Source: Pseudophaeomoniella oleicola (taxonomy: Eukaryota > Ascomycota > Eurotiomycetes > Phaeomoniellales > Phaeomoniellaceae). From it: a DNA stretch of 64,000 bases. The notes under the pieces are model-generated. The model ran no database searches and was not told where the DNA came from. It worked only from the letters and a program-made list of their open reading frames with translations. The position numbers and the translations under genes are program-made. The DNA is taken from positions 186,001-250,000 of the forward strand of contig QWDQ01000037.1 in assembly GCA_003868215.1 (NCBI GenBank), read 5' to 3'. Of the stretch, positions 23,150 through 35,169 are shown piece after piece. The stretch's first letter is position 1; every line of letters begins with the position of its first letter.

Positions 23150-25377
23150 CTACAAAAGCCTCTCTTCCTCCCTTTCATCACCCTCCTCCCTCTCACGCCT
23201 CCCCCTCCCCGTCTCCCTTCCCTCCGCCCCTTCCGGCCACCTCCCCCACACCACCCCCGCCAACCCCGCCGCCAACACGACCAGAACAACCCAAACCAAG
23301 TGCCCACCTAGCACATGGTGCTTGACACCCGCGGCGAAGACGGGTGTGATGCTGGCGGGGGTGACGGCGCGGATCGCCGAAGTCAGGGTCAGGGCGAGCG
23401 CGTTGAGGGTGCCGAGGACGGAGGGGGAGGGGGAGATGTCGTTTATGGAGAGTTGGGATGATGCTGTTGAGAAAAGGAAAATTAGATTGGGTTGCAAATG
23501 GTAGGAAGATGGGGGGGGGGGGATGGAGAGAGAAGAAGAGGAAATGGATGGATCTTACTAAAAACCATCGAGATTCCACTACTCAACACCTGTGTCGTTC
23601 CCATCACGACCCACCACCAAACCATCCCCGACGACGACGACGACGACGAAGACGCTCCATCCCCTCCAGGCCCTGACATAATTCTCAACCAGATATTCAA
23701 CAGCGGACAAAAAAGAAAAAAGATCGGCCACGCCATCGTCGCGCCGCGCATGATCCCGCCCGTCCCCAGTCTGCGGTGTAAAGTAGGGAAAATGAGTAGT
23801 AACCAGATCGCTTGCGAGAGGCCGGCGACGCCGAGCCAGATGCTGATTTGGAGAGGGGAGAAGCCGAAGCCGCCGAGGGAGGGGGGTGTGAACCAGAAGA
23901 CGGGGACGACTGGAGGCAAAGATGTTGTCAGATAACGGAGTTGGATAGCGGGGAAGGGGTGGGTGGGTGGTTGGTTGGTTGGTGAAGAAGGACTGAAGAG
24001 AGACTTACTGGCTGTGTAGGCAAAGGCAAGGAGCATGATGTAGCTGTAGATGAACAAGACCATCGCTACACCTGGAGATCGGAGGATGTCCATTGTAGAC
24101 ATCGGTTTAGGAGGCGGGGCACCGGATTCGGATGGTTTGATGGGCGTAAGCGTCTTTTAGAAGGACATATATATGTCAGCCTCGAGATGTTTGACTGCGT
24201 GTAGCAACAGGTTCCTTACCTCTTTGACGAACAACGCGCTCACAATGGCGGCCACGAGGCCGAAAAGCCCGGTCACGATGGTGGCTAGTGCATAGGGGTA
24301 GACCTCGAAGAATCGTATGTGTCCAAAGACTCTCGGATATTGCTTGGTAGGTTCCGATAGCGCGCCGCCTTGGTCGTATGAGCACTGGTTTCGTAGTTGT
24401 ATACGGGGTATAGGATCACAACATACCTACCAACGGGCCCAGGAAAATGCCGATATTGCCCATGAACGCAAAGAAACTGAAGGCTCTGGCTTGGGTCTTC
24501 TGCGTGCTATTTTCCGTGATCATCGCTCGTATGGTTCTATCAGGCGTTTGAAAAGTCAGCCATGTGCCCCCCGTTTTCTCCTGATATCATGCCGAGTGAG
24601 GGCTTTAACTTACACAATGGTTCCGGCAAAGACTCCAGCAAGGCATCTGAACACGATCATCTGCCAGATAGTCTTACTCAGACCGAAAAGAGCCGTGGCT
24701 ATCGATACGCCGACGAGGGAGAAGACGAGCACAGGCTTCCTTCCCAGCCGATCTGCTGCTCGACCCCATGGTATCATGAGAAGCATTTGAGTCAAGGAGA
24801 AGAGTGATTCCTAGTCGGCACCACCACCACGTCAGCATTGCTAGATGACACAATCTGATATTCTAACAATCGTCAACAGAAGGGTGTCTGCAAAAGGAAA
24901 CACAGAAACCAGCAGCAGCAGCAGCAACAGCAGCAGCAGAAGAAAACCATGTAAATGACTCACAATCAACCCACTGTAAAACCCAACATCCTCTTGCCCG
25001 AGCCCTTTCCCCTGCCCATTCTCCCAGATCATCTTATTGACAAACGGGAAAATCGAGAAGAAAGCGATCGGTTCCACCAGCCTGGCATAACACAACAGAA
25101 AGATCTGTAGTTTCGGCAGCGGCTTATCGTCGTCGTCATTGTCATTGTTGCCGTCGTTGTTACCGTCATTATCACCATCATCATTGTCGCCAGTACCCTT
25201 TATTCCTCCATTTGTTGATGACGGGTCTTCGTCGAACAGCGCGGATTCCTCCTCGGTGCCGGCAATCGGATAAGCATCTGCCGTAGCGAGAAGAGGAGTT
25301 CGTTCATCGCCGGCGGCGGTGGAACGACGGCGAAGGGGATGGCGAGACGAAACGGAGTTAGTAGTGGTTGTTGGCAT
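23150..25377 (-). CDS. Major facilitator superfamily transporter (YCR023C/ZIF-like)
   Basis: Spliced model 24964-25377, 24614-24810, 24427-24536, 24220-24368, 24009-24153, 23559-23909, 23150-23463, giving 559 aa with all phases closing. About twelve membrane segments are visible. The MFS loop motif GRAADRLGRKPVL follows the second helix, RCLAGVFAGTIVTIRAMITE marks helix 4, and GNIGIFLGPLVGG marks helix 5. The long acidic N-terminus (Asp/Asn-rich around residues 58-85, after RRRSTAAGDERTPLL) and this motif set fit the fungal family around yeast YCR023C and plant zinc-induced-facilitator-like carriers. Substrate unknown. Oddities: an eight-Ser run in a cytosolic loop of exon 6 encoded by a (GAC)n-complement tract, a CAG-repeat intron, and a 12-G tract in the last intron that could be a sequencing weak spot. 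Confidence 0.88.
23511..23522. repeat. Run of 12 G in the last intron of the MFS gene
   Basis: Twelve consecutive G between exons 6 and 7. It does not touch coding sequence; its length may be uncertain. Confidence 0.85.
24910..24940. repeat. CAG trinucleotide repeat in the first intron of the MFS gene
   Basis: About ten CAG units, interrupted once by CAA, inside the intron between 24811 and 24963 of a minus-strand gene (transcribed as CTG repeats). Confidence 0.9.
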
Positions 25378-25978
25378 GATCGTTGTGAAGCGGCGGCGGC
25401 GGCATCTAGGGAACCAGTTTCTTGTCGGATAGCAACCAATGAAAAGAAGACAGACCCCTCCTTCTTCTGTCAGATCTCTTGAAGATGAGAAGATGTCCTA
25501 TCCCGTGGTGATTTCAATGTTGACAAGAAAGAATCATACCTTGTCTCTCTCTCTCTCTACGTCCACTTCAGCTTATTCACCGTTTATTGTTGGCCCCTGC
25601 GGCCATCCATCAACTGGCGGTGTTGGATGGTTGAGACTCCGAAACGGGAAGGTCGAGAAAACATTAATCATGGCGATCATGCGATTGTGCGTAGGTCAGA
25701 ACAGTAATATGAGATGCGCGTGAAAGGAGAAGGTGAAGATAGTAGGTTAATAACGTGTATATGTATATGCTTTTCTATCGATATATTCTATGCGGACTTC
25801 TTGTATCCCAATGTCTAGGTACTCGCTGTATATCGCTAATGCATCACCGCCACCACGCTGCTGCTCTCCTTTCCAACCACAGAGAAGAACGAGAGAAATT
25901 TTGCATGATAACGAGAGTAGCCAGAGAAGAAATATGGGTATCATCGTCGTAAAGGCATCAAAAAATGGTAAGATCTTC
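25378..25978. other. Intergenic: promoter of the MFS gene and 3' flank of the lipase gene
   Basis: No gene supported. A short (CT)n tract lies near 25546-25558. Confidence 0.5.
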
Positions 25979-28228
25979 TTATGCGAGAAAGTCCTTGATC
26001 TCCTCGCATTCTTGTGGAATGCGGCATAATTCTCTCGCTTCCTGCGAGACCGTCTTCCATATGACTTCCTTGACTTCCTTCCCGACCTGGTCAATAGAAT
26101 CCATCGCCCAAATAACATCAAGGTGTTCATATTCTGGTATGATTTTCGCATGGACAAGACGCACATGAGGTTCTCGGCCCCGTTGGAACCTGCGAAGCAG
26201 TCTCTTGCCATCAACAAGGTCATCATTGCCAGCTATCCAAAGGGCCATAGGTGGTGCTTGCTTTGAATACCAAGCGTACTCAGACTTCTTGGATGTGGTC
26301 TTGGATTTGCCTGGCGTTGTATTGCCATTCTGTATCGGCTCGTCGGAAGATTCACTACTTTCACCGTTGCCATCGTCGCTCTGTGCTGAACCTTCGTAAC
26401 CCGTCGCCTCTCGGACTTGATCATCCAAACTGCTACCCCTATCTTTGCCTTCGGTAGTTTCTTCATCACTGTCATCCCCATCTGCATCGTCTGCCCGTTG
26501 TTCCTCGTCTCTTGTCGACAGTATACACTTCTGTTTAGCGAAACATTCTCTGCCAAGCCACCATCTCATGCTCTCGGAACTGACATACACGGGTGAAAAT
26601 TGGAACATGCGAGCTCGTAGACCACGATCCCACCTCGCGTCTGACCAATTGAAGAGGAAAGAGAAGACTCGGTAACCAAGGAAGCCGTATAATTTCCCGG
26701 GAAGGATACGGTGCATAGTCATCATGAACGGTATGAAAGCGTGAATGCCGAAGAACACCCGAAACATGTTTGGAGAAATGACGCGCATAAACTTGAAGTA
26801 CATTTTGCCGATTAAAGGTCCAGCATAAGCGGCTGGAGCGAGAGCACAAAAAACACTGATCTTCTCTCCCAGCTCAGGTCTTTGCTCCTTTGCCAAGGCA
26901 ACAAAAGTTTGCGTCGTACCTTGACTGTGGCAGATGAGCCCGAGTTTTTCGAACCCGGTCTCCGAAAGCACACGCGAAACAAGTGCTGGGAGATCCATGA
27001 CGCCCATTTGACGAATGTTCCAAGCCCACATCCTTGGATCGTTGTACTTCAACATTGTGTGCTGTGGTTCGAATCCGCAGCGGTTGTTTCCTAACCACAC
27101 ATCATATCCTGATTTTGCCAAGTAGAAAGCCAGCGAATGATCGTCATTCACACAGTACGCGCCAGCTGATTGAAGTAGACCGTGAATCATCAATACTGGG
27201 TATCGCCGATTTCCATCCCTGAATTGCGATGCAGAAGTGCCGTTCTCCCTACCCGACTCAACATGATTCTCGGGAAATACCACAGGTCGGTGGGGTGACC
27301 TAGATTTTGCACTTGCTGGACGGTATTCCTCTGGGTCAAAGACGTGCCACAGTGAGATGATGAACCCGTCCTCGGTCTGCACCTTGAACTCCTCAACGTC
27401 TAAACCTACTCGACGAGCATAGTATCCAGCATCACAGATGATGGGATCTAGCCCACCTTCCGTAGGTTCGTAATCATTCTCTGAACGTTGCCCCAGTTCT
27501 GCTCTGTCTAATCGTGCATCGGAGTTGGATTTCGAAAGTTTTCGTTTCTGGTGCTGATTTGCCCACGTGAGTTCGGCTTGGCTGCGAGCCTCTTTTCGTT
27601 TTCTTTCCTCTGCGATGAGCGGGCGATTCGCGTCCGGATCTCTGAAAGTAAGTTTGTACCATATGTATCTACACAAGACAGGAAAGGATGTAAACATCGA
27701 ACCCAAAACAATTACAAGAAGGAACCCAAGAGAGAGAAAGAAGGAGGACAACTTGAGTGCTAGACACTGCAGAGTCCGAAGTCGCGTCGGAGGTCCATAT
27801 AGTGGAAGTGGTGGAAACAATGGATGTGTACGAGCCGGGGGTAACGCTGTACCCAGATTTCCTGGTTCCTTGCCAACTCCTTTCCCTTTGCGCACGCGAT
27901 CTAGCCGCTCCTCGATCAGATGCGCTTGTTCTTGGTCTTGTAGTGAAGGCTTCCCCGGCGACGTTGGTACGTTTATGTCCGAATCGATGCCTTCCATTTG
28001 ATGCTTTAGCTCGTTGAATTTCAAGGCCTCGTCAGGAGGGACCCCAGGCAGCCTTTCCCCGCTCGCCGTCTCAACCACATTGTCCAGCGGTGTAATGAAT
28101 TTTGCCTCGACTGCGGTGGCTGCATTAGCCTCATCGTCCCCTTCGGCAAGCGGTGACAGTGACAATTTCTCTGCTTGGTGGGCATATTTGAGCGCAGCTT
28201 CTGCCTTGCTCTTCACGGTTTCTGCCAT
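25979..28228 (-). CDS. Steryl ester hydrolase/TAG lipase-type alpha/beta hydrolase (Tgl1/Yeh family)
   Basis: Intronless frame of 749 aa. Yeast Tgl1, Yeh1 and Yeh2 split steryl esters at lipid droplets or the plasma membrane, and this protein shares their AB-hydrolase-associated lipase layout. After a cytosolic N-terminus a membrane segment (LSSFFLSLGFLLVIVLGSMF) lies near residue 170. The lipase domain opens with YYARRVGLDVEEFKVQTEDGFIISLWHV, has the oxyanion HGLLQSAG, the nucleophile Ser in CHSQGTTQTF, Asp in GNDDLVDG and His in YEHLDVIW. A Ser/Asp/Glu-rich insert (roughly residues 590-650) sits between the nucleophile part and the Asp/His part, as in other filamentous fungal members. Which ester is the real substrate cannot be told. 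Confidence 0.9.
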   Translation of the reverse strand: MAETVKSKAEAALKYAHQAEKLSLSPLAEGDDEANAATAVEAKFITPLDNVVETASGERLPGVPPDEALKFNELKHQMEGIDSDINVPTSPGKPSLQDQEQAHLIEERLDRVRKGKGVGKEPGNLGTALPPARTHPLFPPLPLYGPPTRLRTLQCLALKLSSFFLSLGFLLVIVLGSMFTSFPVLCRYIWYKLTFRDPDANRPLIAEERKRKEARSQAELTWANQHQKRKLSKSNSDARLDRAELGQRSENDYEPTEGGLDPIICDAGYYARRVGLDVEEFKVQTEDGFIISLWHVFDPEEYRPASAKSRSPHRPVVFPENHVESGRENGTSASQFRDGNRRYPVLMIHGLLQSAGAYCVNDDHSLAFYLAKSGYDVWLGNNRCGFEPQHTMLKYNDPRMWAWNIRQMGVMDLPALVSRVLSETGFEKLGLICHSQGTTQTFVALAKEQRPELGEKISVFCALAPAAYAGPLIGKMYFKFMRVISPNMFRVFFGIHAFIPFMMTMHRILPGKLYGFLGYRVFSFLFNWSDARWDRGLRARMFQFSPVYVSSESMRWWLGRECFAKQKCILSTRDEEQRADDADGDDSDEETTEGKDRGSSLDDQVREATGYEGSAQSDDGNGESSESSDEPIQNGNTTPGKSKTTSKKSEYAWYSKQAPPMALWIAGNDDLVDGKRLLRRFQRGREPHVRLVHAKIIPEYEHLDVIWAMDSIDQVGKEVKEVIWKTVSQEARELCRIPQECEEIKDFLA

Positions 28229-29367
28229 TCTTCAATCGCTCTCCTGCAACAGCAGTGATGACAGCTCTAGATGTTACTGAATATTGTAAGTAGGTTTGCC
28301 CATGATTTTGTCGACAACGATGATATAGGGGCTCGTGGGGTGGCTCAACCACAGTATACGACGTAGATGATATCCAGGGACAAAATATAAAGTTGGTAAA
28401 AAGGCAGGAAAAGTTGACAACGTCCAATTGGCAGCGCCAATGCCCAAGGTAATGAGCAGAATCAAAAAAAGAAGAGAAACAGAGACGGACCAATGGATGA
28501 CACTCATAGATTGTAAATATGAGAGACTGAGACAGCCACAGAAGGAGGAAGCCTGAGCGCACATGAATTGCGATATGGGGCGACTTTCCAGCCACATGCT
28601 GCGGCAACTGGAGTCGCAGAACTTGATCGCATTGGCGAGATATTTGCAATGAGCGCAATGGTAGGGGCGCCACCCATAGTTGTAACCGGTACCCATAGCG
28701 CTTGGACTATGAGGCACGGCACATGCAGTTTTGCTTCTTTGGCTGCTCAGGACGGAAAGGAAAGTTGGTCGGGGTGGGGAGTAGTTGATGTCATTCATGA
28801 ATGGTCTTCTCGTGCCGTGGGAACCGTTCGCTGGGAGCATCGAAGATCATTCCATTGTACCCAGTTAATTAATGCAATCAAACCAATTCATTCAATCTAT
28901 TAGCCACTACGGGAAGGGAGTGAAGATGCGCAGGCGATAGGCGAGCCCCAGTCAACCCTACGGTTACTGCAAATCATAGATAGTATCTAGCAGTAATTGT
29001 TGCACAATCTCAATGGATACCGTACAGGACTGTGGTGAGATAGATCGAATAATGTGGTGGTACAGATCTGCTCAGCAACTATTACATTCGTTGCGACCCA
29101 AGAAATCGAATCCGGGTCATCGCTTTTTCTCGATCCTGTATGAAGGAAAATTGGACCGAGCGTAACCATGCAAGCCACATCGCTCATCGCATACATGGGT
29201 AACTTTCTCTCACACATGGTAGACACGACCGATTAATCCACCCTATTATCTACCTGACAGATCTCTTTGGAACCTGCACCAGTCCATCCTCGGCGGCAAC
29301 CTTACTCATGGTTCAAGCCCTACGATGAACTTTCCAGGTCATTGTATATGCTTGTTGAAGAATTCGG
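28229..29367. other. Intergenic with one unexplained 188-codon minus-strand ORF
   Basis: 5' region of the lipase gene. An ORF at 28274-28840 (minus) starts with ATG and has a Cys motif CAHCKYLANAIKFCDSSC and one hydrophobic stretch, but no family is recognised and it could be open by chance or be 5' leader. The rest shows nothing. Confidence 0.4.
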
Positions 29368-32300
29368 CTACCAGAATTGGTACGGATCATCCCCAAGTGC
29401 GAGTCTCAGGCCAACAGCTGTTGCGCTATCATCAGGGCCAAGAGTTGCCTCTGATCGAGGACCAATGGCGCTCCGGTAAGTGTTGCCTCCGGTGGCCGAC
29501 CGCAATGGATGAAGGTGGGAATAATTTTGAGATCCAAGTCCGTTCATCGCCTTGACGGTCGTGCTCGTGACCGATAATAAGTCGTTGACTCTCTTGTGCG
29601 TCGCCAAGCTCGTCTCCTCCCAGGTAGAGTTCGGCTTGCCCATCTCCAAGTCCTTGTTGCTCGCGAGCTTCTCCTTCACCATCGCTGACTGGAGTGACAT
29701 CTCATAATGAAGTCTAGTTTCGCGCTCAATCGCATCGTTCCCTTTGACACCCCTTGCGCGGCAAATCATAGAATCGTCTTGATATGTCAAGTCGAGCAAC
29801 TGGACCTCAGTGACTTTGCCAATTACATCTTCACGGCCTAAAACAACCGTATGGTGGTACGAGATACGCTTTGCAACCACCTTGAGACATTCGAACTCTT
29901 CGTTTGTCCGGAAAAGGATTTTCAAATCATTATCTTGTTTCACATAGATGCCGCCGACAAACATTTGCACGGCACGCATGATCGTATCGTTCGCGGAGAA
30001 TTCGAATGCCACGGACATGTTCATGGATGCGTCCCAGATCTGTCCAACGAAATGAATCCTTGTCATAGACAACTGCTGCTGTGGCTGAGATAGAACAAAA
30101 TTGCCGTCTTCTTCCATGTTGATGATGAATTTATCAGCACCAGCAGTTTGGCAGTGGAACTCGTAAAGAACTCGTCTCTCAAATGGCGCCCACTCAAATA
30201 TCTTCGGCCCAACCCCGGTGCTTGGATTGAGGAGGTTGTCGATTTCTGCACCATTTCTGGTGAGCACTGCAGCGAACAACGACCTCGGAGCGAGGCTAAG
30301 ATTCTTGGATGTGAACTTGTCTTTCCATTGCCTTACCGTGAAGTACTGCGATACTGCCCTATCCTTGGGCTGCAACGTCACAACCTGGCCCAATTTGATC
30401 TCGAAATCAAGCCATGCTCGAAGGGGCCGCACGGCAGTGAGAGTCTGTACGAGCGTTTGTCGTATAGTCTGGGTTTGATTGGAGATCTCCTCGTTTTGAA
30501 TTCTCTCTTCTCGTGTCAGTCCAGATACCTTCGGCTGCCATCCAGAAGCACGATTAGTACCCTGTTGCACATTGGGAGCCTCAATCTGAGAAGGTTTATG
30601 CGTAACAGTTGATGCAGGCTGTGGTGCTGAAGGCCGGGGTCCCCAGGCATCATCAATCTTTTTGCGGCGATCGGCTTCGGTGGTCTTTTTCTCAGATTTC
30701 CTGGCAGCTTTTTGGTTCATGAGGTTGTGTACCTTTCGCGTACTCACCTCGTCAATTTGTTGCAGGACGTCTTTGTTTGCGACGCTGTCCTGTCTTTCCT
30801 TAGCAATCTTTTCAATCACGGCACGCCTCATTGCGGTGATATCCATCCCTGGGTTCTCAGTGTTGACGTAGAATTGTGTTGGGAACTGACTACGCTGAGA
30901 AATGGATGTCCCAACATCTGATGCAGCTGCTCGAAACGGCTCCGTCAGAGGCGTGGTAGATCTTTGCCTCCGTCCCAATGGAGGAAATGGCTCGTCAAAG
31001 TCGGCAGTCAGAAGGTCCGCTGTCGCACCATGTGATCCCCAGGGTGCACCTGAAGGTACGCGGTTTTCCTGTCTGGGTATATCCTGTAACAACGTCTTTG
31101 GGATATGTGGCTGCTGAGGACGAGACACTGCTCTACGGGCAACTGGTCTATGCGAAGCAGCCCGGGCATATGAAGGAGAATGTCTGGCAGCTGGACCATT
31201 GTAGGCACCGGCGAAAGAAGCAGCACCTATGGCAGGAGCTCCTCTGGAGGCCGTTTGTGCTGTAAAAGGAGGTCGATTGTCGTTCCGATGACGAGTGCTC
31301 GTCTCATCGCGGCTTGTCTGATGGTAAGAACTTGGCCCGAATACGGATGTCGCATGAACAGGAGACTTATTATGAACTTCAGGACGGGGTTGTACTTGCT
31401 GCAACAGCGTCTGGACTCCTGAAAGACTTTGGATGCGCTCAGTTGCCGGTGATGCCGTATCAGCTGGCGCTATGACCCGGCCAAGCACTTTCGGTTGGCT
31501 CAGACCAAGGAGTTCGTCGAATGTCTTCGCTGGTTTGTGAGCTACGTCTTCGGTCTGTAACTTAGGTCCAGCGCCCTGGAGAAGTTCGTCGAATGAAGAG
31601 GGAACGGTATGTGCAGATTCCACATGACTCGGAGCAGTCTTCGAAGATCCAGCTTGACTCGCGGGGCCTCCGACCTGACTGGTTGTCCCTGTAGGCTCAA
31701 CCTGACGGCGCCACTGGTCAACCTTTTGATAACTCTGCTGCTGTGGTGTGGCCGGCCTGGTTTGGAGTCTGATATTCTTACCACTTCTACCCTGCTTCTC
31801 TCCATCCAGAGAAAGCAGATCTCCGTCGCGAGCGACTTCGGTTCTCGGCTGCAAAAGATCCTCATACGGCAACCCAACTTGGTCGTATTTACGTCCTTCC
31901 CAAAGACTAGACCTCTTGAACTCCTTGTTAACTGGTTGCTGCTTCTCCAGATTAGGTGGAAGGAAAAGTTCTTCCGTGTCAGGGTTCAGGACACGAAGTT
32001 GCGTCAAAGCAGGGAGCTTCCCCTCTGCGTCTGCCTCTTCCTCTTGAGGCAGAATAACACGTTTGAGTGCCAATTCTGAGGCTGTCAGATGCTGCACCTG
32101 GATTCTATGTTCCCCAATGACATAGCCGACTATCAGAGCATTCGCCTGCATTGGTTCCCGAAGCCATTCCTTGGAAAGTCAGTTTGAAGAGCATATAAGG
32201 AATCTTGACATACTTACTATAGCATTCCTTAGATGCTCTAGTCTTGCAAAAGCACTGTGAGCATTAGCGCCATCAATTCTCCAACGATTGTTATCGGGTT

Positions 32301-33009
32301 CTTCGGTAATATGGCATCCTGTAACATTGGCGATGTCACGAAGTATGATCCAGGGTGTTGCCTTGACAAGTTGTTTGCCCTCTCTATCAGGCCAAAACTG
32401 TGTCAGAACTGCCTCCGCTGATCCAATACCTTCGGGAGCATGGTTTGCGCTCAAGTCTAACAGCGCACTGCTTTCTTCATCCGCCTGTGCGCCGACGTTA
32501 GGAGCAGTGGAGTTCAACTGGTCCTCGATCACCGTTCCTGGCTGGGGATTGATGGAGGGTACCTATCATTTTCAGCGATATTTCTGGGTCAGGAAAGTCA
32601 CTCTCACCTCGAAGATGCTGGCTTCCTGCTGTTCTTCTATGAACTCCCTCATGCAAATGAAGAGAGTTGCCGGCGTATCTTCGTCCCCACGGTTACACTC
32701 CGTTGAAAATAGCTATGAAGAGCGTTAGCACATACTCTGGGGTGGCAGAAATCAGTAGACCTCACGTGTGCATCTTTGTCATACGCTACGAACGGCGCTT
32801 TTCCGTGAATCTTGTTCCTGAGAATAAGTCAGTGGTTGATTTATGCAAGCAACATGAGGTGCTCCTACTGGAATTTCTTTCTTATTGCTTCGACCTAGTA
32901 TGACGGTCAGCACATATGTCAAGCAGCTGGTACAGTACATAAAGCTTACTGCGGTGTCCGAAAATTCAAACTTCGAGCAGGCGAAGACCTTTCTAATGCC
33001 AGCCGCCAT
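29368..33009 (-). CDS. Unknown fungal protein, 1129 aa, with a possible KH-like N-terminal domain
   Basis: Spliced model 32950-33009, 32869-32894, 32766-32817, 32608-32712, 32218-32562, 29368-32169; every junction is GT..AG and in phase. I do not recognise the family. Residues 1-80 (MAAGIRKVFACSKFEFSDTA onward) look like a small folded domain. Around residues 130-210, a stretch with WIILRDIANVTGCHITEE and WRIDGANAHSAFARLEHLRN resembles a KH-type RNA-binding fold in pattern only. A Pro/Gln/Ser-rich disordered middle follows, then a basic helical stretch (ITAMRRAVIEKIAKERQDS) and a folded C-terminal half rich in beta segments such as KIFEWAPFERRVLYEFHCQT. The chain ends GLRLALGDDPYQFW. The 26-nt second exon is very small. 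Coding status is strong from length and phase; function is open. Confidence 0.8.
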
Positions 33010-34025
33010 ACTTGCAGGTATTTGGGCTTCGCTTCTGGAGAACGTTGGCTGTCATGCGATGACCTTCCGTTGCTTCCGATATCCTTCTATGGGAGCTGGA
33101 GTGAGTAGAGTGGTGGAAGAAACAGACTTGATTGAGTCATCAGAATGTTTGCTTTGGATGGTGCGATTTTGAACGAGACATAGTACGCTTCAGCACATGC
33201 AATCAAGCGATGTTGCACTCTTGATGCTTGCACTCAAACAATTGACAAGGTCATTCTATGTGCAACCTTCCTGCGGGTCAAGTCCTGTAAGCTGCACATC
33301 AAACAAGCAGAACGACAATGACTTGATTTCTTTGGTGAAGTAGTTCAGGCATGAAAGCGAATTCGCCATCAACATTGTGTAAATTTAAACACGCGTGTTT
33401 GTGCAAGCCATGTGTGACAAGGGACCGCGGGGAGCAAAGTAAGAACTGTGAAAATGAAGAGTGAGTGAATGAACACTGAACTACTTTGCAATATGATTAA
33501 TACTCCAATGAAGGTGCTGTAAATGGAAGGAATAGACAAACCCAGTAATAGTTAACGACAAAACTGCAACTATCCAATGTAAGGGCAATGGAAACGTGAT
33601 TGGGGTGATGTTGGGCATCGAACTGTAGAGGACCGTCTCAATGAATCGACACATAGCTCAGCCACGAGACGAGAATATCGAAATAGCAAGGGTTGAAATG
33701 AATAGATGAACCTAAATAAAGGGCGCGAAAGGCAGCCTCTTTTGTAAGTCTTTCTAAAACTGGACATTTCAAGCAGATATGGGTATGGAAATTGAGAAAA
33801 CGCTACCAACACCAAACGCCTTGTCCAGCACCCCAGACCCATGTTGACCGATCTGCTTTTTAAAGATCCCTGATCTAGATAGGTCGTGTTAGAGTGGCAG
33901 CTGGACGGTGCCCTTTTGTCATTAATCATATCGTCGTTGAGTCCCATCCCAAAGGCGCCAGTGCCTCAGGTACCACTGAAGTGGTCTCGAGCCCCCGCCA
34001 GGTATGAAACGTGAGATGTTGATGT
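33010..34025. other. Intergenic, about 1 kb
   Basis: Promoter of the unknown 1129-aa gene and 3' flank of the coiled-coil gene. An ORF at 33570-33947 has no support. Nothing else seen. Confidence 0.5.
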
Positions 34026-35169
34026 TCAGCCTGTGCCTGGTATATTCTTCTGGACGTTGACGACCCATTTCATTTTGTCTCTTGCTTCGTGCATATCAAT
34101 CACGGCTTGGTCGATTACCCCTCCCCGCTCTCGAGCATCCGACAGAAGATTGGTCAGCATTGTGTCAATTTCCGAGCGATAGGCTTGGTTATTGAGAGTC
34201 AACTTTCGGTTCAGGTCTTCGAGTTGTTTGATAGTTTGACCCTGCTGTTCGGCAATTATTTCCAGTCGTCTTTGAGCTTCTTGATCTGCCTCACGCTCTT
34301 TGGCGAGACGTTCCAGATTGGTCCTCAAGCGGTTCAGAGCGCTCTGGTGTCGATCATTATCCAAATGTCTACATGCAGCAATTGAGTCGTACTCGTGCTC
34401 TTTCTGTTGTGCGACCGCTCTGGCTTTTCCTGCCTCTTCTCTCCACCCTTCTTCTGTCTCTGAAGCTGCTTGAGCCTTACGTTCGGCGGTTGTAGTCTTC
34501 AACCTTTCCTTCCGGAGATCATCCCTGAGTTCTTCAATCATTCTGTCTTTCCGCGCCAACTGGCGAGCATTAGTTTCGTGTGACTGCTCGAGATTGCTAT
34601 TGCGATCCATCAAAAAGGCATTGCGTGTGTTCAGAGTTTCGTTTGTCTTCTCTGCTTCCTCAAATCGAGCTTTCCATACCAACTTATCCCGGGTCAGGCG
34701 ATCAATATCTGCCTGTAGTCTTTCGATAACCCTTCCTGACTTGCCTGTACTCGCATGTCCTACTGCTGAGGACCATGCGGTCCCATCGATAGGTTCTTCA
34801 ATAGGGGATACAAGGGCTAACCAGTAGCTTCGTTAGAATCTGATATGTGAAAAGCCAGCTGTGTAATATGATCTTACCCGGTCGGAGCGAGGAGCTTGGT
34901 ATCCTGAGACTACGTCCATCTCGCTGCTTTTCCGGAGTTATCGTCTCACTAAAAAGACCGTTGTCCATGTTCAACTTGCTCCCAAGCTCGTCAAATGATA
35001 CTTGTGGAGCCTCTGTTCGATTCAGACCACCATCAGCCTCTGACGTGAAGTTTGAGTCCAACTTCGTGCCTTCGGTCCTAGCCACGCGAAGGATTACAGA
35101 ACGGTGAAGCAGCCAAGGGAAGCGCAGGGGACTGGTAGGATCTGACCTCCTGGATTGTCTACTCTCCAT
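34026..35169 (-). CDS. Coiled-coil protein, She3-like (weak assignment)
   Basis: Spliced model 34878-35169 and 34026-34816, giving 360 aa. Residues about 1-110 are Ser/Arg-rich and probably disordered. From about residue 125 (SGRVIERLQADIDRLTRDKL) almost to the end, the chain is a long heptad-like coiled coil rich in Glu, Arg, Lys, Gln and Leu. It ends near the Met/Trp-containing tail DKMKWVVNVQKNIPGTG. Pezizomycotina proteins of this layout are often labelled SWI5-dependent HO expression protein 3 (She3), the adaptor linking mRNA cargo to a type V myosin in yeast; I cannot show cargo or myosin binding from the sequence, and coiled coils give misleading similarity. The start ATG at 35169 is the first in the open frame; an extra 5' exon is possible. 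Confidence 0.75.

Noticed and set aside
27060-27085. GGTTCGAATCC, resembling a tRNA B box
   Set aside because: It lies inside the lipase coding sequence (GNNRCGFEP) and no A box or clover-leaf arms surround it.
33570-33947. 125-codon minus-strand ORF
   Set aside because: No domain, no splice partner, lies in a gap between two well-modelled genes.
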